DNA of 64,000 nt from Pontixanthobacter luteolus (GCF_009828095.1 NZ_WTYP01000002.1:873001-937000), one strand, 5' to 3'. Shown: positions 16,360 to 25,429, numbered from the stretch's first letter. A program made the numbers and translations. Notes: generated by a model from the sequence alone, not told the origin.

Positions 16360-19300
16360 ATGACCAGGGATCGCAAATCGAAAGGCAAGGTGGCAAGCTT
16401 TCCTATAGTGGCCATCGGCGCATCGGCTGGCGGCCTGCGGGCATTGGAAGCTTTGCTGGACCAATTGCCTGCCGATACCGGCGCTGCATATGTGGTTATC
16501 CAGCATCTCGACCCAGATCACCAAAGCCTGACTGCCGAAATTCTCGACCGGCACACGGAAATGCCGGTCGTCCAGGCCGCGCAAGATATGATGATAGAGC
16601 CCGATCACGTCTATGTGATCCCGCCCAATGCCTATCTGACGCTGGATGGCCATCGCTGCGTGCTTGGCAAGGCGGTGCTCCAAAACGGTCTGCGCATGCC
16701 GATCGACGAATTCTTCAGGTCACTGGCGAACCAGCATGCCGAACTGGGTGTGGCGATCATTGCATCGGGCGCGGGAAGTGACGGCTCTCAGGGCTTGCGG
16801 GACGTCAAGGGTGCGGGCGGGATCGTACTGGTTCAAGATCCCGATACAGCGCAATATGACGGGATGCCGCGGTCTGCGATCGCCACTCAATTGGTCGATG
16901 TGGTGTGCCCGATAGAGGAGATACCTGCCCACCTGGTTCGTTATCTTTCGCACCCGTATGTCGAAAAAGATGCTGACGAAGACGGCGAAAAGCTTAGCGA
17001 AAGCGACGAGGCAAGTTTGCGTTCTATCCTGGCGCTGCTTCAGTCGAGGATCGGCTGCGATTTCCGCAATTACAAACGGGGCACGATCACCCGTCGGATA
17101 TCCCGTCGGATGGGCTTGCGCCATTGTGAGACTACCAGCGATTACGCCGATTATCTGCGAGAGCATCCCGACGAAATAAAAGAACTCTACCGCGATCTTC
17201 TGATCAGCGTAACGGCCTTCTTCCGCGACCCAGAGGCATTCGAGGCGCTGGACAAGACCGTGCTGAGCAAGCTGGTCGAGGAGAAGCCCGAAGGCGAGCC
17301 GATCCGTATCTGGGTACCCGGCTGCGCAACTGGCGAGGAAGCATTTTCCATCGCGATGCTGCTGACTGAACATCTGGAGAAAGCACACAAGCATAACACC
17401 GTGCAAATCTTCGCTTCTGATCTGGACGAAACCGCGCTGTCGATCGCGCGCACCGGAGTTTACCCTGAAAGTCTGGTGGCCGATGTGCCAGCGGACAAGC
17501 TGCGGCGGTTCTTTGTGAAAGAGGATGGCCTCTACCGTGTCAGCAAGCAAATACGCGAAATCATCACGTTTGCGGTGCAGAACATCATATCCGATCCGCC
17601 ATTCTCCCGGCTGGATCTGGTCAGCTGCAGAAACCTGCTGATCTACCTCAAATCCGATATGCAGCGCAGCGTTCTGGGCAATTTCCATTTCGCCTTGCGC
17701 GACGGCGGCTATCTGTTTCTGGGTCAGTCCGAAACGGTCAGTCAGAACGAAACGCTCTTTACCCCTCTGGATAAACGCTGGCGTATTTACCAGCGTTTGC
17801 CTCTCGCCCAACAGGGTGTGCCCAGGTTCTCGGTCGGTCAATTGACGCGGCCGAGCGCAATCGAGGTTCACAAACCGTCACGCCCGGCCGAGTATTCGCG
17901 GTTCAAGGAATTGATCCAGCAGCAGCTGCTGGAGAAATATTCGCCTGCCGCGGTCCTTGTCGATGCGCGCAATTCGATCCTCTATTACGTGGGCCCAACC
18001 GGCCAGTATCTGGAACAGCCATCCGGCATGCCCAGCCAGGACCTGATGACACTTGCCCATTTCGAACTGCGCGCGAGCCTCAGGTCGGCGTTGAAAAGTG
18101 CCAGATCAGATGGCGATGCTCTGGTGATCGAAGATGCGCATGTAAAACGCGACGGTGAACGATCGGTCGTGCGCATAAGCGTGCGCCGGCTGGCGACCGC
18201 TGGAAAATCCGATCCGCTGTTCCTGATAACTTTTGAAGACCGGGCGGAAAAACCGGTTCAGGTGCAGGCATCGCCCAGTGCGCCCGGGTCGGAAGCCGAG
18301 GCGCTGCGCGATCTCGAGTTCGAATTGAATGCCACGCGGGAGGAACTGCAAAGCAATATCGAGGAACTCGAGGCGGCCAACGAAGAACTTCAGGCCGCCA
18401 ATGAAGAGGTGATGTCGGTCAACGAGGAGCTCCAGTCCACTAACGAGGAAATGGAAACCTCGAAGGAAGAACTGCAATCAATGAACGAGGAGCTGACGAC
18501 GGTTAACTCTCAGCTCAAGGAGAAGGTCGAGGAACTGGCGGCGGTCAATGATGACCTGTCCAACTTCGTGGCTAGCACCGGCATCGCGACAGTTTTTCTG
18601 GACAGCGGCAACAGGATTGGACGTTTCACACCGGCAACGAAGCAATTGTTCAACCTGATCGCAACCGACATAGGCCGGCCAATTGCCGACATCCGTCCCA
18701 AGTTTTCCGACGAACAGCTGCTTTCCGATGTCGATCGCGTTACGGAAACCCTCCAGCCGATTTCCCGCGAAATCAGCACTGAAGACGGCCAGATGTATCT
18801 GCGCCGCATCCAGCCGTACCGAACGGGTGCCAGCGGTATCGGCGGGGTCGTGATCACATTTGTCGACATAACCGAGCGAATCGAGCAGGAAAAAAGCCTG
18901 CGTCAGAGTGAGGAACGGTTCCGTAGCGTTGTCGAAAACGCACCGGACCCGATGTTGATCATCGACGATGATGGAAAGTTGACGCTGGCCAATCTGGAGG
19001 CGGAAAAGCTCTTCGGGTGGTCGCGCGAAGAATTGCGCTCGAAGAATATCGCAGATTTGGTGCCCGGTCTGTCCGATGCTGTTGGTGAAGGGGGCTTCAG
19101 CGGCCTGACAAGAGCAGAGGGGGTTCGCCATTTCGAAGAAGATTGCGAACTGATCGCTGAGACAAAAACAGGGCGTAAAACGCCGGTCATCGTCGGCCTG
19201 AGCATCGTGTCGATAGATCAGCATCACCTGATAAGCGCAGTGATTCACGACATCACCGACCGCAAGCTGGTCGATATTGAACTGCACGACGCGGTTGAAC

Positions 19301-20418
19301 GCTCCATCAATGCCGCAGCAACCAAAGCCCGGTTCCTCGCAACGGCCAGCCATGATCTTCGCCAGCCATTGCAGGCGATGGCCATGCGCAATGCTGTGCT
19401 ACTGAAAAAAATTGAAGACCCGGAACAGGTGAAGCTGCTGGAAGAACAGCAACGCTCTACGCTTGAAATGCGCTCCATGCTGCATTCCTTGCTTCATGTA
19501 AGCCGGCTCGATTCCGGGGTAATCGAAGTTAAACTGGAAAGCATCGACCTCAACACCGTGTTCGCGGAAGTGTCTTCCGACTTCGGAACGATCGCGGCAC
19601 GCAAAGGTCTGTCGCTCGAAGCGTCGGGCAACGGTCTTGCGGTCAAAACTGATCGGGCTTTGCTGGGCCAGTTGTTGCGCAATCTGGTCGATAACGCGGT
19701 GCGATACACGATCAGTGGGTTCGTACGACTATCTGCCGAAGTTGTGGAAGACGGTGTGAAGATCACCGTCGAAGACAGCGGCCCGGGCATCTCGCAGGAT
19801 CAGCTGGTCGAGATTTTCGAAGAGTTCTTCAGGGTTGATATGGAACAGACGGAGCGCGACGGGACGCTCGGCCTGGGGCTTGGACTGTCGATCGTGAAGC
19901 GTATTGCGACGCTGCTTGGCACGCAGGTCCAGGTTGCATCGCAGCCGGGCAAGGGCGCGGCGTTTTCGCTGGTCCTCCCGAGAGCGACTTCGCTCCCGCT
20001 GGTACCTGCTCCGGCTGGCATTGCCGTCGAACCGCAGGCGGGGGTCGTTCTGCATATCGATGATGACAAGGGCGTGCGCAAATCAACCAAGATGCTGTTG
20101 TCTTCAGAGAAAACCTTCACGGTGCTCAGCGCGAAATCTCCCGAGCGCGCCTATCAACTTGCCGGAAAGACTGTCCCCGACGTGATTGTCGCGGACTATC
20201 ACCTTGGGAAGGATGCGTCGGCGACTGGCGACAGGATAATCGCTGAAATTCGCAAGATGAGCGGCCGCAACATTCCGGCCATTTTGATGACCGGTGATAC
20301 ATCCGATAGTGTCGAAGACCTGAGAAGTCAGGATTTCGACATAATGATCAAGCCGGTTGATGGACGTGAATTGATCGCGGCGATTCACAAATTGCTGGCC
20401 CGGTCCAAAGCGGAATAG
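16360..20418 (+). CDS. CheB-CheR-coiled coil-PAS-PAS-histidine kinase-receiver hybrid protein
   Basis: 1352 residues, apparently cytoplasmic. CheB methylesterase domain at about 12-195 with Ser in GASAGG, His in QHLDPDH and Asp in GAGSDGSQG, so the triad is intact. CheR N-terminal and SAM-binding domains span about 212-462 (GCATGEEAFS). A long Glu-rich coiled coil runs from 645 to 733 (repeats like ANEELQ), then PAS domains at about 734-838 and 848-968. HisKA has His998 in ASHDLRQP, the ATPase domain spans about 1094-1207, and a C-terminal receiver has Asp1279. No chemotaxis genes are nearby, so it is probably a free-standing signalling protein whose methylation targets are unknown. The AGGA is very close to the ATG. 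Confidence 0.9.
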   Translation: MTRDRKSKGKVASFPIVAIGASAGGLRALEALLDQLPADTGAAYVVIQHLDPDHQSLTAEILDRHTEMPVVQAAQDMMIEPDHVYVIPPNAYLTLDGHRCVLGKAVLQNGLRMPIDEFFRSLANQHAELGVAIIASGAGSDGSQGLRDVKGAGGIVLVQDPDTAQYDGMPRSAIATQLVDVVCPIEEIPAHLVRYLSHPYVEKDADEDGEKLSESDEASLRSILALLQSRIGCDFRNYKRGTITRRISRRMGLRHCETTSDYADYLREHPDEIKELYRDLLISVTAFFRDPEAFEALDKTVLSKLVEEKPEGEPIRIWVPGCATGEEAFSIAMLLTEHLEKAHKHNTVQIFASDLDETALSIARTGVYPESLVADVPADKLRRFFVKEDGLYRVSKQIREIITFAVQNIISDPPFSRLDLVSCRNLLIYLKSDMQRSVLGNFHFALRDGGYLFLGQSETVSQNETLFTPLDKRWRIYQRLPLAQQGVPRFSVGQLTRPSAIEVHKPSRPAEYSRFKELIQQQLLEKYSPAAVLVDARNSILYYVGPTGQYLEQPSGMPSQDLMTLAHFELRASLRSALKSARSDGDALVIEDAHVKRDGERSVVRISVRRLATAGKSDPLFLITFEDRAEKPVQVQASPSAPGSEAEALRDLEFELNATREELQSNIEELEAANEELQAANEEVMSVNEELQSTNEEMETSKEELQSMNEELTTVNSQLKEKVEELAAVNDDLSNFVASTGIATVFLDSGNRIGRFTPATKQLFNLIATDIGRPIADIRPKFSDEQLLSDVDRVTETLQPISREISTEDGQMYLRRIQPYRTGASGIGGVVITFVDITERIEQEKSLRQSEERFRSVVENAPDPMLIIDDDGKLTLANLEAEKLFGWSREELRSKNIADLVPGLSDAVGEGGFSGLTRAEGVRHFEEDCELIAETKTGRKTPVIVGLSIVSIDQHHLISAVIHDITDRKLVDIELHDAVERSINAAATKARFLATASHDLRQPLQAMAMRNAVLLKKIEDPEQVKLLEEQQRSTLEMRSMLHSLLHVSRLDSGVIEVKLESIDLNTVFAEVSSDFGTIAARKGLSLEASGNGLAVKTDRALLGQLLRNLVDNAVRYTISGFVRLSAEVVEDGVKITVEDSGPGISQDQLVEIFEEFFRVDMEQTERDGTLGLGLGLSIVKRIATLLGTQVQVASQPGKGAAFSLVLPRATSLPLVPAPAGIAVEPQAGVVLHIDDDKGVRKSTKMLLSSEKTFTVLSAKSPERAYQLAGKTVPDVIVADYHLGKDASATGDRIIAEIRKMSGRNIPAILMTGDTSDSVEDLRSQDFDIMIKPVDGRELIAAIHKLLARSKAE

Positions 20419-20620
20419 CGGAGCGCTCATCCCGCTTCTGATAGCGCTGCGGGTTGCTGGCCGCATCCAGCAATCAACTGGTCGCGATTCAGGCGATTTA
20501 CCTAATTACGATACCCTTTGTGCACCATAGAAATGTCCGCCGAATTCGCTCGATGGCATGAAACGTCGTTTAATTTGAATGACCTAGCAGGCGAATCACG
20601 AAGGGGATGTATGGTTTACC

Positions 20621-21421
20621 ATGACTCAGGACAGCAGCACATTCCATTCACCAGCACATGAAACGTCACGCGCGCGTCGGATGGAAAACAGCGATGGCGA
20701 GGGCCGGCGAAGTCGCAGCGGTGATCGACATGATCGCAGCCCAAACTCGCCTAGCGTATTTTCTTTTTTGGAATTGGATGCACCCGCTTTGGCCGTCCCG
20801 GATGGTGCGCAGGCCAGTGGCGGCGATGCCGTGAGAACCGGCCCGGAACAGCGCGCCGCCGACATGCTGGCAGAAGCGCTGAGAGCCAGTTGCCAGACCT
20901 GGCATTGTATCGATGGCAAGTCGCGTATCTTCCTGACCCGCGACGGTGATTGGCTGGCATCGGACGAGCAGGCCGAGGCGGTTCTGGTGGACAATATTGC
21001 AGGGCTTTCCCTGGACCAAGGCCGGTTGAGGGCGAACGGCAAGATGGCGAAGCGGTTCGACCGGCTTTTGAAAGCAGGCCGCGAACCCGTCACCATCGTG
21101 ATGCCGAAAAAGGATTGGGAGGGGCACGTCATCCTCCGATCGTCCGCGTATAATGACACGACGGTAGGCGTGCTCGCATACGATTCAGAGAATAAGGCGG
21201 ATGCAGAATTTGCCAGTCTGGAAGAGGCGTTTGGTCTGACACCGGCCGAGGCTAATGTCGTTCATGCGATGGTTAATGGCTATTCCGCCGCTGAAATTGC
21301 GGAGGATCGCAATTTGTCGATCAACACCGTCCGGGTGCATTTGCGCCATTGTTACGAGAAATTGGGCGTATCGAGCCGCGAGCAATTGTGGCGCAAGATA
21401 CATCCGTATTTCCTTATATAG
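20621..21421 (+). CDS. LuxR-type HTH transcriptional regulator upstream of the amyloid operon
   Basis: 266 residues. The N-terminal 200 residues have no receiver or autoinducer-binding motif I recognise; the middle part resembles the PAS-like sensor region found before LuxR domains in some sphingomonad regulators. The C-terminal HTH is clear: GLTPAEANVVHAMVNGYSAA, then ISINTVRVHLRHCYEKLGV (SINTVRVH recognition helix). The gene lies 192 nt upstream of the small secreted protein that opens the Fap-like operon, in the same direction, which makes it the obvious candidate regulator. The intervening gap is AT-rich and probably holds the operon promoter. Confidence 0.85.
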   Translation: MTQDSSTFHSPAHETSRARRMENSDGEGRRSRSGDRHDRSPNSPSVFSFLELDAPALAVPDGAQASGGDAVRTGPEQRAADMLAEALRASCQTWHCIDGKSRIFLTRDGDWLASDEQAEAVLVDNIAGLSLDQGRLRANGKMAKRFDRLLKAGREPVTIVMPKKDWEGHVILRSSAYNDTTVGVLAYDSENKADAEFASLEEAFGLTPAEANVVHAMVNGYSAAEIAEDRNLSINTVRVHLRHCYEKLGVSSREQLWRKIHPYFLI

Positions 21422-21613
21422 TATGTAGATATACTGATAAGCAAAGTGAATTACTCGATTGTGATGATGCGCCGATAAACGAATCATCTATAACAAGCTC
21501 CACTATTTACCGAATCAACAACAAACAGGTCGCGTTTAGAAATATCGTGCGGATGCTGAATAGATGCATTTGCGGGACGAAGAAGCTTGTCTTTTTTCGT
21601 GAGGGAATTTCAA

Positions 21614-22096
21614 ATGGATCGACCAATTTTACAGTGCTGTAACGATTTGGGTAAGGCTTGCTCGCTAATTGCGCTCATGCTCGTCAGCCTGTCGTCGCCT
21701 GCTGTAGGACAGGATGGCGCTGAACAGGATGCTCCGGCGTCCGGATCGGTCACGGTTTTGCGCGATGTTCCCTACGGTACAGCGCTGCACAGATATTCCA
21801 GCGGGCAAACGCTAGACGTTAAGACCGGTCCGGAAGAAACGGTCCTGTCTGCTCTGGCTCAAGGCCTCAAACCCCTTACCGATGCGCAGCAAGCATCCGT
21901 ATTCGGCAGCAATCTCGGGCAGGTCGCGGGCCAGACACAGTCAGGCATCGGCGCTCTGGGCCACATCGAAAATGCAGTCGGATCTGGCCTGTCGCTTCAG
22001 CATGGAGAGGGAGGCGGAGGAGCCGTAGGGAGTGCACTATCGCAGATGCCGTCGGTTGGCGGGATTCTGCGCGGCGCGCTGGGTGACGGACAATGA
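21614..22096 (+). CDS. Small secreted protein in the fapA position of the Fap-like operon
   Basis: 160 residues from the ATG at 21614, preceded by GAGGGA at 8 nt; an upstream in-frame start at 21587 has no such site. The signal peptide ends about SPAVGQ. The mature part is acidic, then Gly/Gln/Ser-rich, with no Cys besides two in the leader. In Pseudomonas the first gene, fapA, encodes a small periplasmic protein thought to act as chaperone for the fibril subunits. Position and size fit, but I cannot see sequence similarity strong enough to name it. The ATGA overlap with the next gene argues for co-translation with the repeat protein. Confidence 0.8.
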   Translation: MDRPILQCCNDLGKACSLIALMLVSLSSPAVGQDGAEQDAPASGSVTVLRDVPYGTALHRYSSGQTLDVKTGPEETVLSALAQGLKPLTDAQQASVFGSNLGQVAGQTQSGIGALGHIENAVGSGLSLQHGEGGGGAVGSALSQMPSVGGILRGALGDGQ

Positions 22097-22704
22097 CCTG
22101 GCAAGGCTTCGGGATACTCTTGCTCGCGGCATCGGCTGCGGTGCCTGCATCGCTTTCGGCACAGGACAGTGCCGAGCCTGACGCGCAGGACAGCGTGATC
22201 GTCGCTGCTGGTGCGGCTGAGAATGCATCCGGCAGGGTGGCGATCAATCTTGCTGCCGGGAATGGCAATCAACAGGCCGGCGCTGCGGCAATCGCGATCG
22301 GCGACGCCGCGCTTGCGGGAATTTCGCTCGACCAGATGAGCATTGCGGCAGGCGCGGGAGACCGGGCCACACGCATCGCCATCGGGCCGCGGGCATTTGC
22401 AGGAATTCAGGGCCTAGCAAGCGTGAACATCACGGCTGGCCAGAACAATCAGTCCGCCAATCTTGCAGGATTGGCGATCGGAACAGGGGGCGCGCTGACA
22501 GATATTGCTCTGTCCCAATCAAGCGCTCCGACAGGACCGAAAGGTGCGCCTGACGCAGACCTCCAGGCCGGGAACGACTCGATCGATATTTCAAGCGACG
22601 CGTTTCTCGGCGGCAGTGGACTGCTTCAGGTCAACCTCGTCGGAGGCGAGAGGAATTCCTCTGCCAATACGTTTGTCCTTTCCGTTTCGGGGAATGGCAA
22701 TTGA
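22093..22704 (+). CDS. fapB: FapB-like minor amyloid subunit with three degenerate repeats
   Basis: 203 residues with a signal peptide ending near SLSAQD. Three copies of the Fap-type repeat are visible, aligned on their NxxAGxxNQQ-like core: residues 46-70 (INLAAGNGNQQAGAAAIAIG), 106-130 (VNITAGQNNQSANLAGLAIG) and 175-199 (VNLVGGERNSSANTFVLSV), decaying towards the C-terminus. The protein has no Cys and is rich in Ala, Gly, Asn and Gln, as expected for a secreted functional amyloid. In Pseudomonas FapB is the minor subunit or nucleator and precedes fapC, as here. It starts inside the stop codon of the previous gene and ends 19 nt before the fapC-like gene. Confidence 0.8.
   Translation: MTWQGFGILLLAASAAVPASLSAQDSAEPDAQDSVIVAAGAAENASGRVAINLAAGNGNQQAGAAAIAIGDAALAGISLDQMSIAAGAGDRATRIAIGPRAFAGIQGLASVNITAGQNNQSANLAGLAIGTGGALTDIALSQSSAPTGPKGAPDADLQAGNDSIDISSDAFLGGSGLLQVNLVGGERNSSANTFVLSVSGNGN
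22228..22689 (+). repeat. Three amyloid-type repeats encoded in the fapB-like gene
   Basis: Repeat units at 22228-22302, 22408-22482 and 22615-22689, each about 25 codons, sharing the core N-[LI]-x-x-G-x-x-N-x-x-[AS]-[NG]. Similarity is at the protein level; the DNA copies are diverged. Confidence 0.75.
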
Positions 22705-22723
22705 TCAACCAAAGGAGTGAAAA

Positions 22724-23749
22724 ATGAAGAAGTTTCTTCTAGCAACTGCGGGGGTTGCGGCATTGGCGGCATCCCCGGCGATCGCGCAAAATGGCGAAGG
22801 CAGCAGCCTTGAAGTCGATCTGCGCTATGCAAACAACATCGACACCAGCGTGACGACAGATGTGACGTATACGAAAGACGTCGCCCTGATCGGTACCGTC
22901 GAAATTGCCGGCGATATCGACATCGACAGCTCGGCTGTCGCGGTGACCGATGCCAAGCAATTGCTTACCGGCAATGTCGTCAATTACCGTGAAGAAAACG
23001 AGCTGAACGGCGAGAACGGCTATGTCGATCCGGTTTTCGGACCAGGTTGGAGCGAAGCTGGCAACGACCCGAATGATTTCCTGACGGACGGCACTCTCGA
23101 AGGGCAGATCCGGGCGGGCTATTTCGCACCGATCATCAATACGGTCGATACATTCGATCTCGATTCCAGCGGCAACCTCGGGGTTAACCTCGCTGCAGGC
23201 TACTTCAACATGCAGATGAACGCTGCCACGCTGGCCGTGTCTTCGGATGCCAATGATGAAGCAGAAGGCGGCTGGGCCGAAGCATCGACCACCTCGCTGC
23301 AATCGCTGCTCGGTGTTCGTCAGGCGGCAACGCCCGGCTTCACATCGCCCGGAGACAATCCTGAACAGGGCGGTGACAACAACAACTTCCGCGACCGTAA
23401 TACGGTCCTGGGTGGTTCGGTCACCGGTTCGGGCAATATCGGCGTCAACGCAGCTGCCGGCTCGTTCAACCAGCAGGCTAACCTGATGACGCTGGCGGTT
23501 GCCACCGATGCCGTTCTGGCAGAGGCGAATGCCGGTCTCGTCCAGTCCGCGTTCCTCAGCAGTGTCGAGCAGCAGGACAGCATCAACTATGTCGCCGGAC
23601 CAACGGTGGCAGGTGCATCCGGCAATATCGGTGTGAACTTCGCATCGGGTGTCGGCAACCAACAGCTCAATTCGCTGACCATCGCATCGTCGCAAGGTGC
23701 CAGCAATGGCAACGGAAACGGCGGCGGCGGTAACGGCGATCCGGACTAA
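22724..23749 (+). CDS. fapC: FapC-like major functional amyloid subunit
   Basis: 341 residues with a signal peptide cut near AIAQNG. Three well-preserved repeats stand at residues 149-175 (SGNLGVNLAAGYFNMQMN), 236-262 (SGNIGVNAAAGSFNQQAN) and 299-325 (SGNIGVNFASGVGNQQLN), each followed by a short beta-strand such as LTLAVATD. The linkers of 60 and 36 residues differ in sequence, as in Pseudomonas FapC. There is no Cys in the mature chain, and the tail is Gly/Asn-rich. It is expected to be exported by the FapF-like pore and to polymerise into cell-surface fibres. A good GGAG lies before the ATG. A strong terminator follows at 23765, which should keep this transcript more abundant than the downstream export genes. 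Confidence 0.85.
   Translation: MKKFLLATAGVAALAASPAIAQNGEGSSLEVDLRYANNIDTSVTTDVTYTKDVALIGTVEIAGDIDIDSSAVAVTDAKQLLTGNVVNYREENELNGENGYVDPVFGPGWSEAGNDPNDFLTDGTLEGQIRAGYFAPIINTVDTFDLDSSGNLGVNLAAGYFNMQMNAATLAVSSDANDEAEGGWAEASTTSLQSLLGVRQAATPGFTSPGDNPEQGGDNNNFRDRNTVLGGSVTGSGNIGVNAAAGSFNQQANLMTLAVATDAVLAEANAGLVQSAFLSSVEQQDSINYVAGPTVAGASGNIGVNFASGVGNQQLNSLTIASSQGASNGNGNGGGGNGDPD
23168..23698 (+). repeat. Three amyloid-type repeats encoded in the fapC-like gene
   Basis: Units at 23168-23248, 23429-23509 and 23618-23698, 27 codons each, consensus SGN[IL]GVNxA[AS]GxxNxQxNxxT[LI]A. Spacing 87 and 63 codons start to start. Confidence 0.85.
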
Positions 23750-23764
23750 CGCTACCCCCCCCCT

Positions 23765-23803
23765 GGGGAGAGATGCACCGCGTCTCTCCCCATTTTTTCT
23801 TTT
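23765..23803 (+). terminator. Rho-independent terminator between fapC-like and fapD-like genes
   Basis: Perfect 9-bp stem GGGGAGAGA / TCTCTCCCC (23765-23773 with 23783-23791), 9-nt loop, then a run of T interrupted once (23793-23803). Its position only a few bases before the next start codon suggests partial termination and a stepped-down expression of fapD-F. Confidence 0.85.
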
Positions 23804-23806
23804 GGC

Positions 23807-24553
23807 GTGAGGTCTTCTGTGTCCACTGACAGGCAAAAATCCAGAATTGGCGTCATTTCCGCCGCGGCAGCCGCGATGGCGATGATATCCGGTTGTGCGA
23901 CCGCGCCTGCTGGACCAACCCCGGTATGGCTGGGGCAGTTCTCGCAAGGCCCCGAAATGGTTCGGGTGCCGGTGCGCAGCTGGACCGAACGCAAGTTTGA
24001 CAATGTCGTCCGTCAGAGGTCCGATTTCAGTTGCGGTGCGGCAGTGCTCGCCACGGTTTTCAACTACGGGTTCGGTTATGAAACCACCGAACAGCAGGTC
24101 TTGGTCAATATGCTCAAGATCGCCGATCCCGACATCGTGCGGGAAAAAGGTTTCTCGCTGCTCGATATGAAATCCTATGCCCAAACACTGGGCATGCAGG
24201 CCGAGGGGTACGAGGTCGAATACGACAAGCTGCGCGACCTCAAGGTCCCGATGATCGCTCTGCTCGACATTCGCGGATACAAACATTTCGTGGTTCTGCG
24301 GACAGCGTTCGATGACCGGATATCGATTGCCGATCCGGCGCTGGGAAACCGCACCATGACCCGCAAGGCATTCGAAGACGCGTGGAACAACGTGATCTTC
24401 ATTGTGCTCGATGACCGGTTTGATCCGGATTCCGAACTGTTCAATCCCGTTTCGCCGCTGTCGGCAAAGCGGCTTCTCGCCACCCATGCTGACCTGCCTG
24501 CCGCCGCAGCTGCGGAATTCGGCATCAATCAGGGGTTTGATTTCTCACTTTAG
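23807..24553 (+). CDS. fapD: FapD-like C39-family cysteine peptidase lipoprotein
   Basis: 248 residues from a GTG at 23807; a later GTG at 23819 is possible. A hydrophobic leader ends in a lipobox (MISGC), so a periplasm-facing lipoprotein is likely. The C39/papain-like core has Cys in RSDFSCGAAVLATVFNYG, His in GYKHFVVLRT and Asp in ISIADPALGNR, so the triad is complete. In Pseudomonas FapD is a C39-like protease required for fibril biogenesis; whether it processes the subunits is unsettled. It starts 4 nt after the terminator T-tract and lies 15 nt before the fapE-like gene. Confidence 0.87.
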   Translation: MRSSVSTDRQKSRIGVISAAAAAMAMISGCATAPAGPTPVWLGQFSQGPEMVRVPVRSWTERKFDNVVRQRSDFSCGAAVLATVFNYGFGYETTEQQVLVNMLKIADPDIVREKGFSLLDMKSYAQTLGMQAEGYEVEYDKLRDLKVPMIALLDIRGYKHFVVLRTAFDDRISIADPALGNRTMTRKAFEDAWNNVIFIVLDDRFDPDSELFNPVSPLSAKRLLATHADLPAAAAAEFGINQGFDFSL

Positions 24554-24568
24554 AAAAGGGCTCTGAAA

Positions 24569-25429
24569 ATGTTTGCTTCAAGATCGACAATTCGCGGCAC
24601 CCGGCTGGCCGGGGTTTCAGCGATAGCATGTGTTGCTGCAGCCATTGCCGGGTCGGCCGTGCCGCAAATGGCGCTGGCATCACCAACTTCGCTGGCGAGC
24701 CTGGCCCAGCTCGAAGGCCTCGGCGATCCGGTGGATGACACGGAGCTGGGCGATATTCGCGGCAAGTTCATCCAGCAGGGACAGATCAATTATTTTGGCA
24801 TTTCCATGGTCACCAGCTGGCAGGACAGCGCCGGGATCACGACGACTGCACGCCTGCTGTTCTCCATCGATTTTGCGGCTGGCGGCGGCGGATCTGCGCC
24901 GCAACTGTTGGTCGGCTGGGTTCGCGACGGTGATCCGGCGATGGATGTGAACACGGTGCATGACGGGTACTCACCCTATATCGTGCCGGCCAATATCAGC
25001 GGCATTGGCGGCTTGGGCACGCAGGACGGGGTTGCGCAGGCCAACATCATCGCCGGGGCCGATAACAACGCAGCCAACAATATGCGCATCGCGATCGTTC
25101 CCTCGTCGCAGCTCGCAGACCTGCAGATGAGCGGCCTTTCACCAGCCGAGCAAGGCTCCGTTGTGCCGTTCGCGGATGGCGACACGCTGGAATTCAGGGT
25201 CGCCGACAATCAGATCGGAGTGATGCTGACCGGCGGGGAAGGGCTCGACAGTTCGATCCAGGCAATCGGCGGCGATGCTGCCGGCGTACTCCAGCAAACA
25301 ATGCTGAACACGCATTCGAACATGGTTCGCAACAGCACCGAAATCATAGTCGGGACCGGGCTTGGCGACACGGGCACTGCCGCACGCATGTCCGAAGCGA
25401 TCACAGTGATGCGCGGCTTCGGATTTTAA
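24569..25429 (+). CDS. fapE: FapE-like secreted fibril-associated protein
   Basis: 286 residues with a long leader ending near QMALAS. Shortly after comes DDTELGDIRGKFIQQGQINYF, a DxELxxIxG-type opening seen in FapE- and Fil-type secreted proteins. The rest is rich in Gly, Ala and Asn with alternating hydrophobic pattern, and includes NNAANNMRIAIVPS; no Cys follows the leader. FapE in Pseudomonas is a minor extracellular component. The assignment rests on order between fapD and the fapF-like gene and on the N-terminal motif; overall similarity would need a profile search. Confidence 0.72.
   Translation: MFASRSTIRGTRLAGVSAIACVAAAIAGSAVPQMALASPTSLASLAQLEGLGDPVDDTELGDIRGKFIQQGQINYFGISMVTSWQDSAGITTTARLLFSIDFAAGGGGSAPQLLVGWVRDGDPAMDVNTVHDGYSPYIVPANISGIGGLGTQDGVAQANIIAGADNNAANNMRIAIVPSSQLADLQMSGLSPAEQGSVVPFADGDTLEFRVADNQIGVMLTGGEGLDSSIQAIGGDAAGVLQQTMLNTHSNMVRNSTEIIVGTGLGDTGTAARMSEAITVMRGFGF

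Noticed and set aside
16720-17871. 383-codon frame antisense to the CheB/CheR part
   Set aside because: Opposite a clearly conserved domain; no motif and no ribosome-binding site.
20439-20452. TGATAGCGCTGCGG, 11/14 match to the xylose-type operator
   Set aside because: It lies between the hybrid kinase gene and the LuxR gene, far from sugar genes, and the right half is lost; chance match is likely.
22739-24487. 582-codon open frame antisense to the fapC- and fapD-like genes
   Set aside because: It lies opposite two well-supported secreted-protein genes, crosses the terminator, and its translation has no recognisable domain or signal; the openness follows from GC-rich codon bias.
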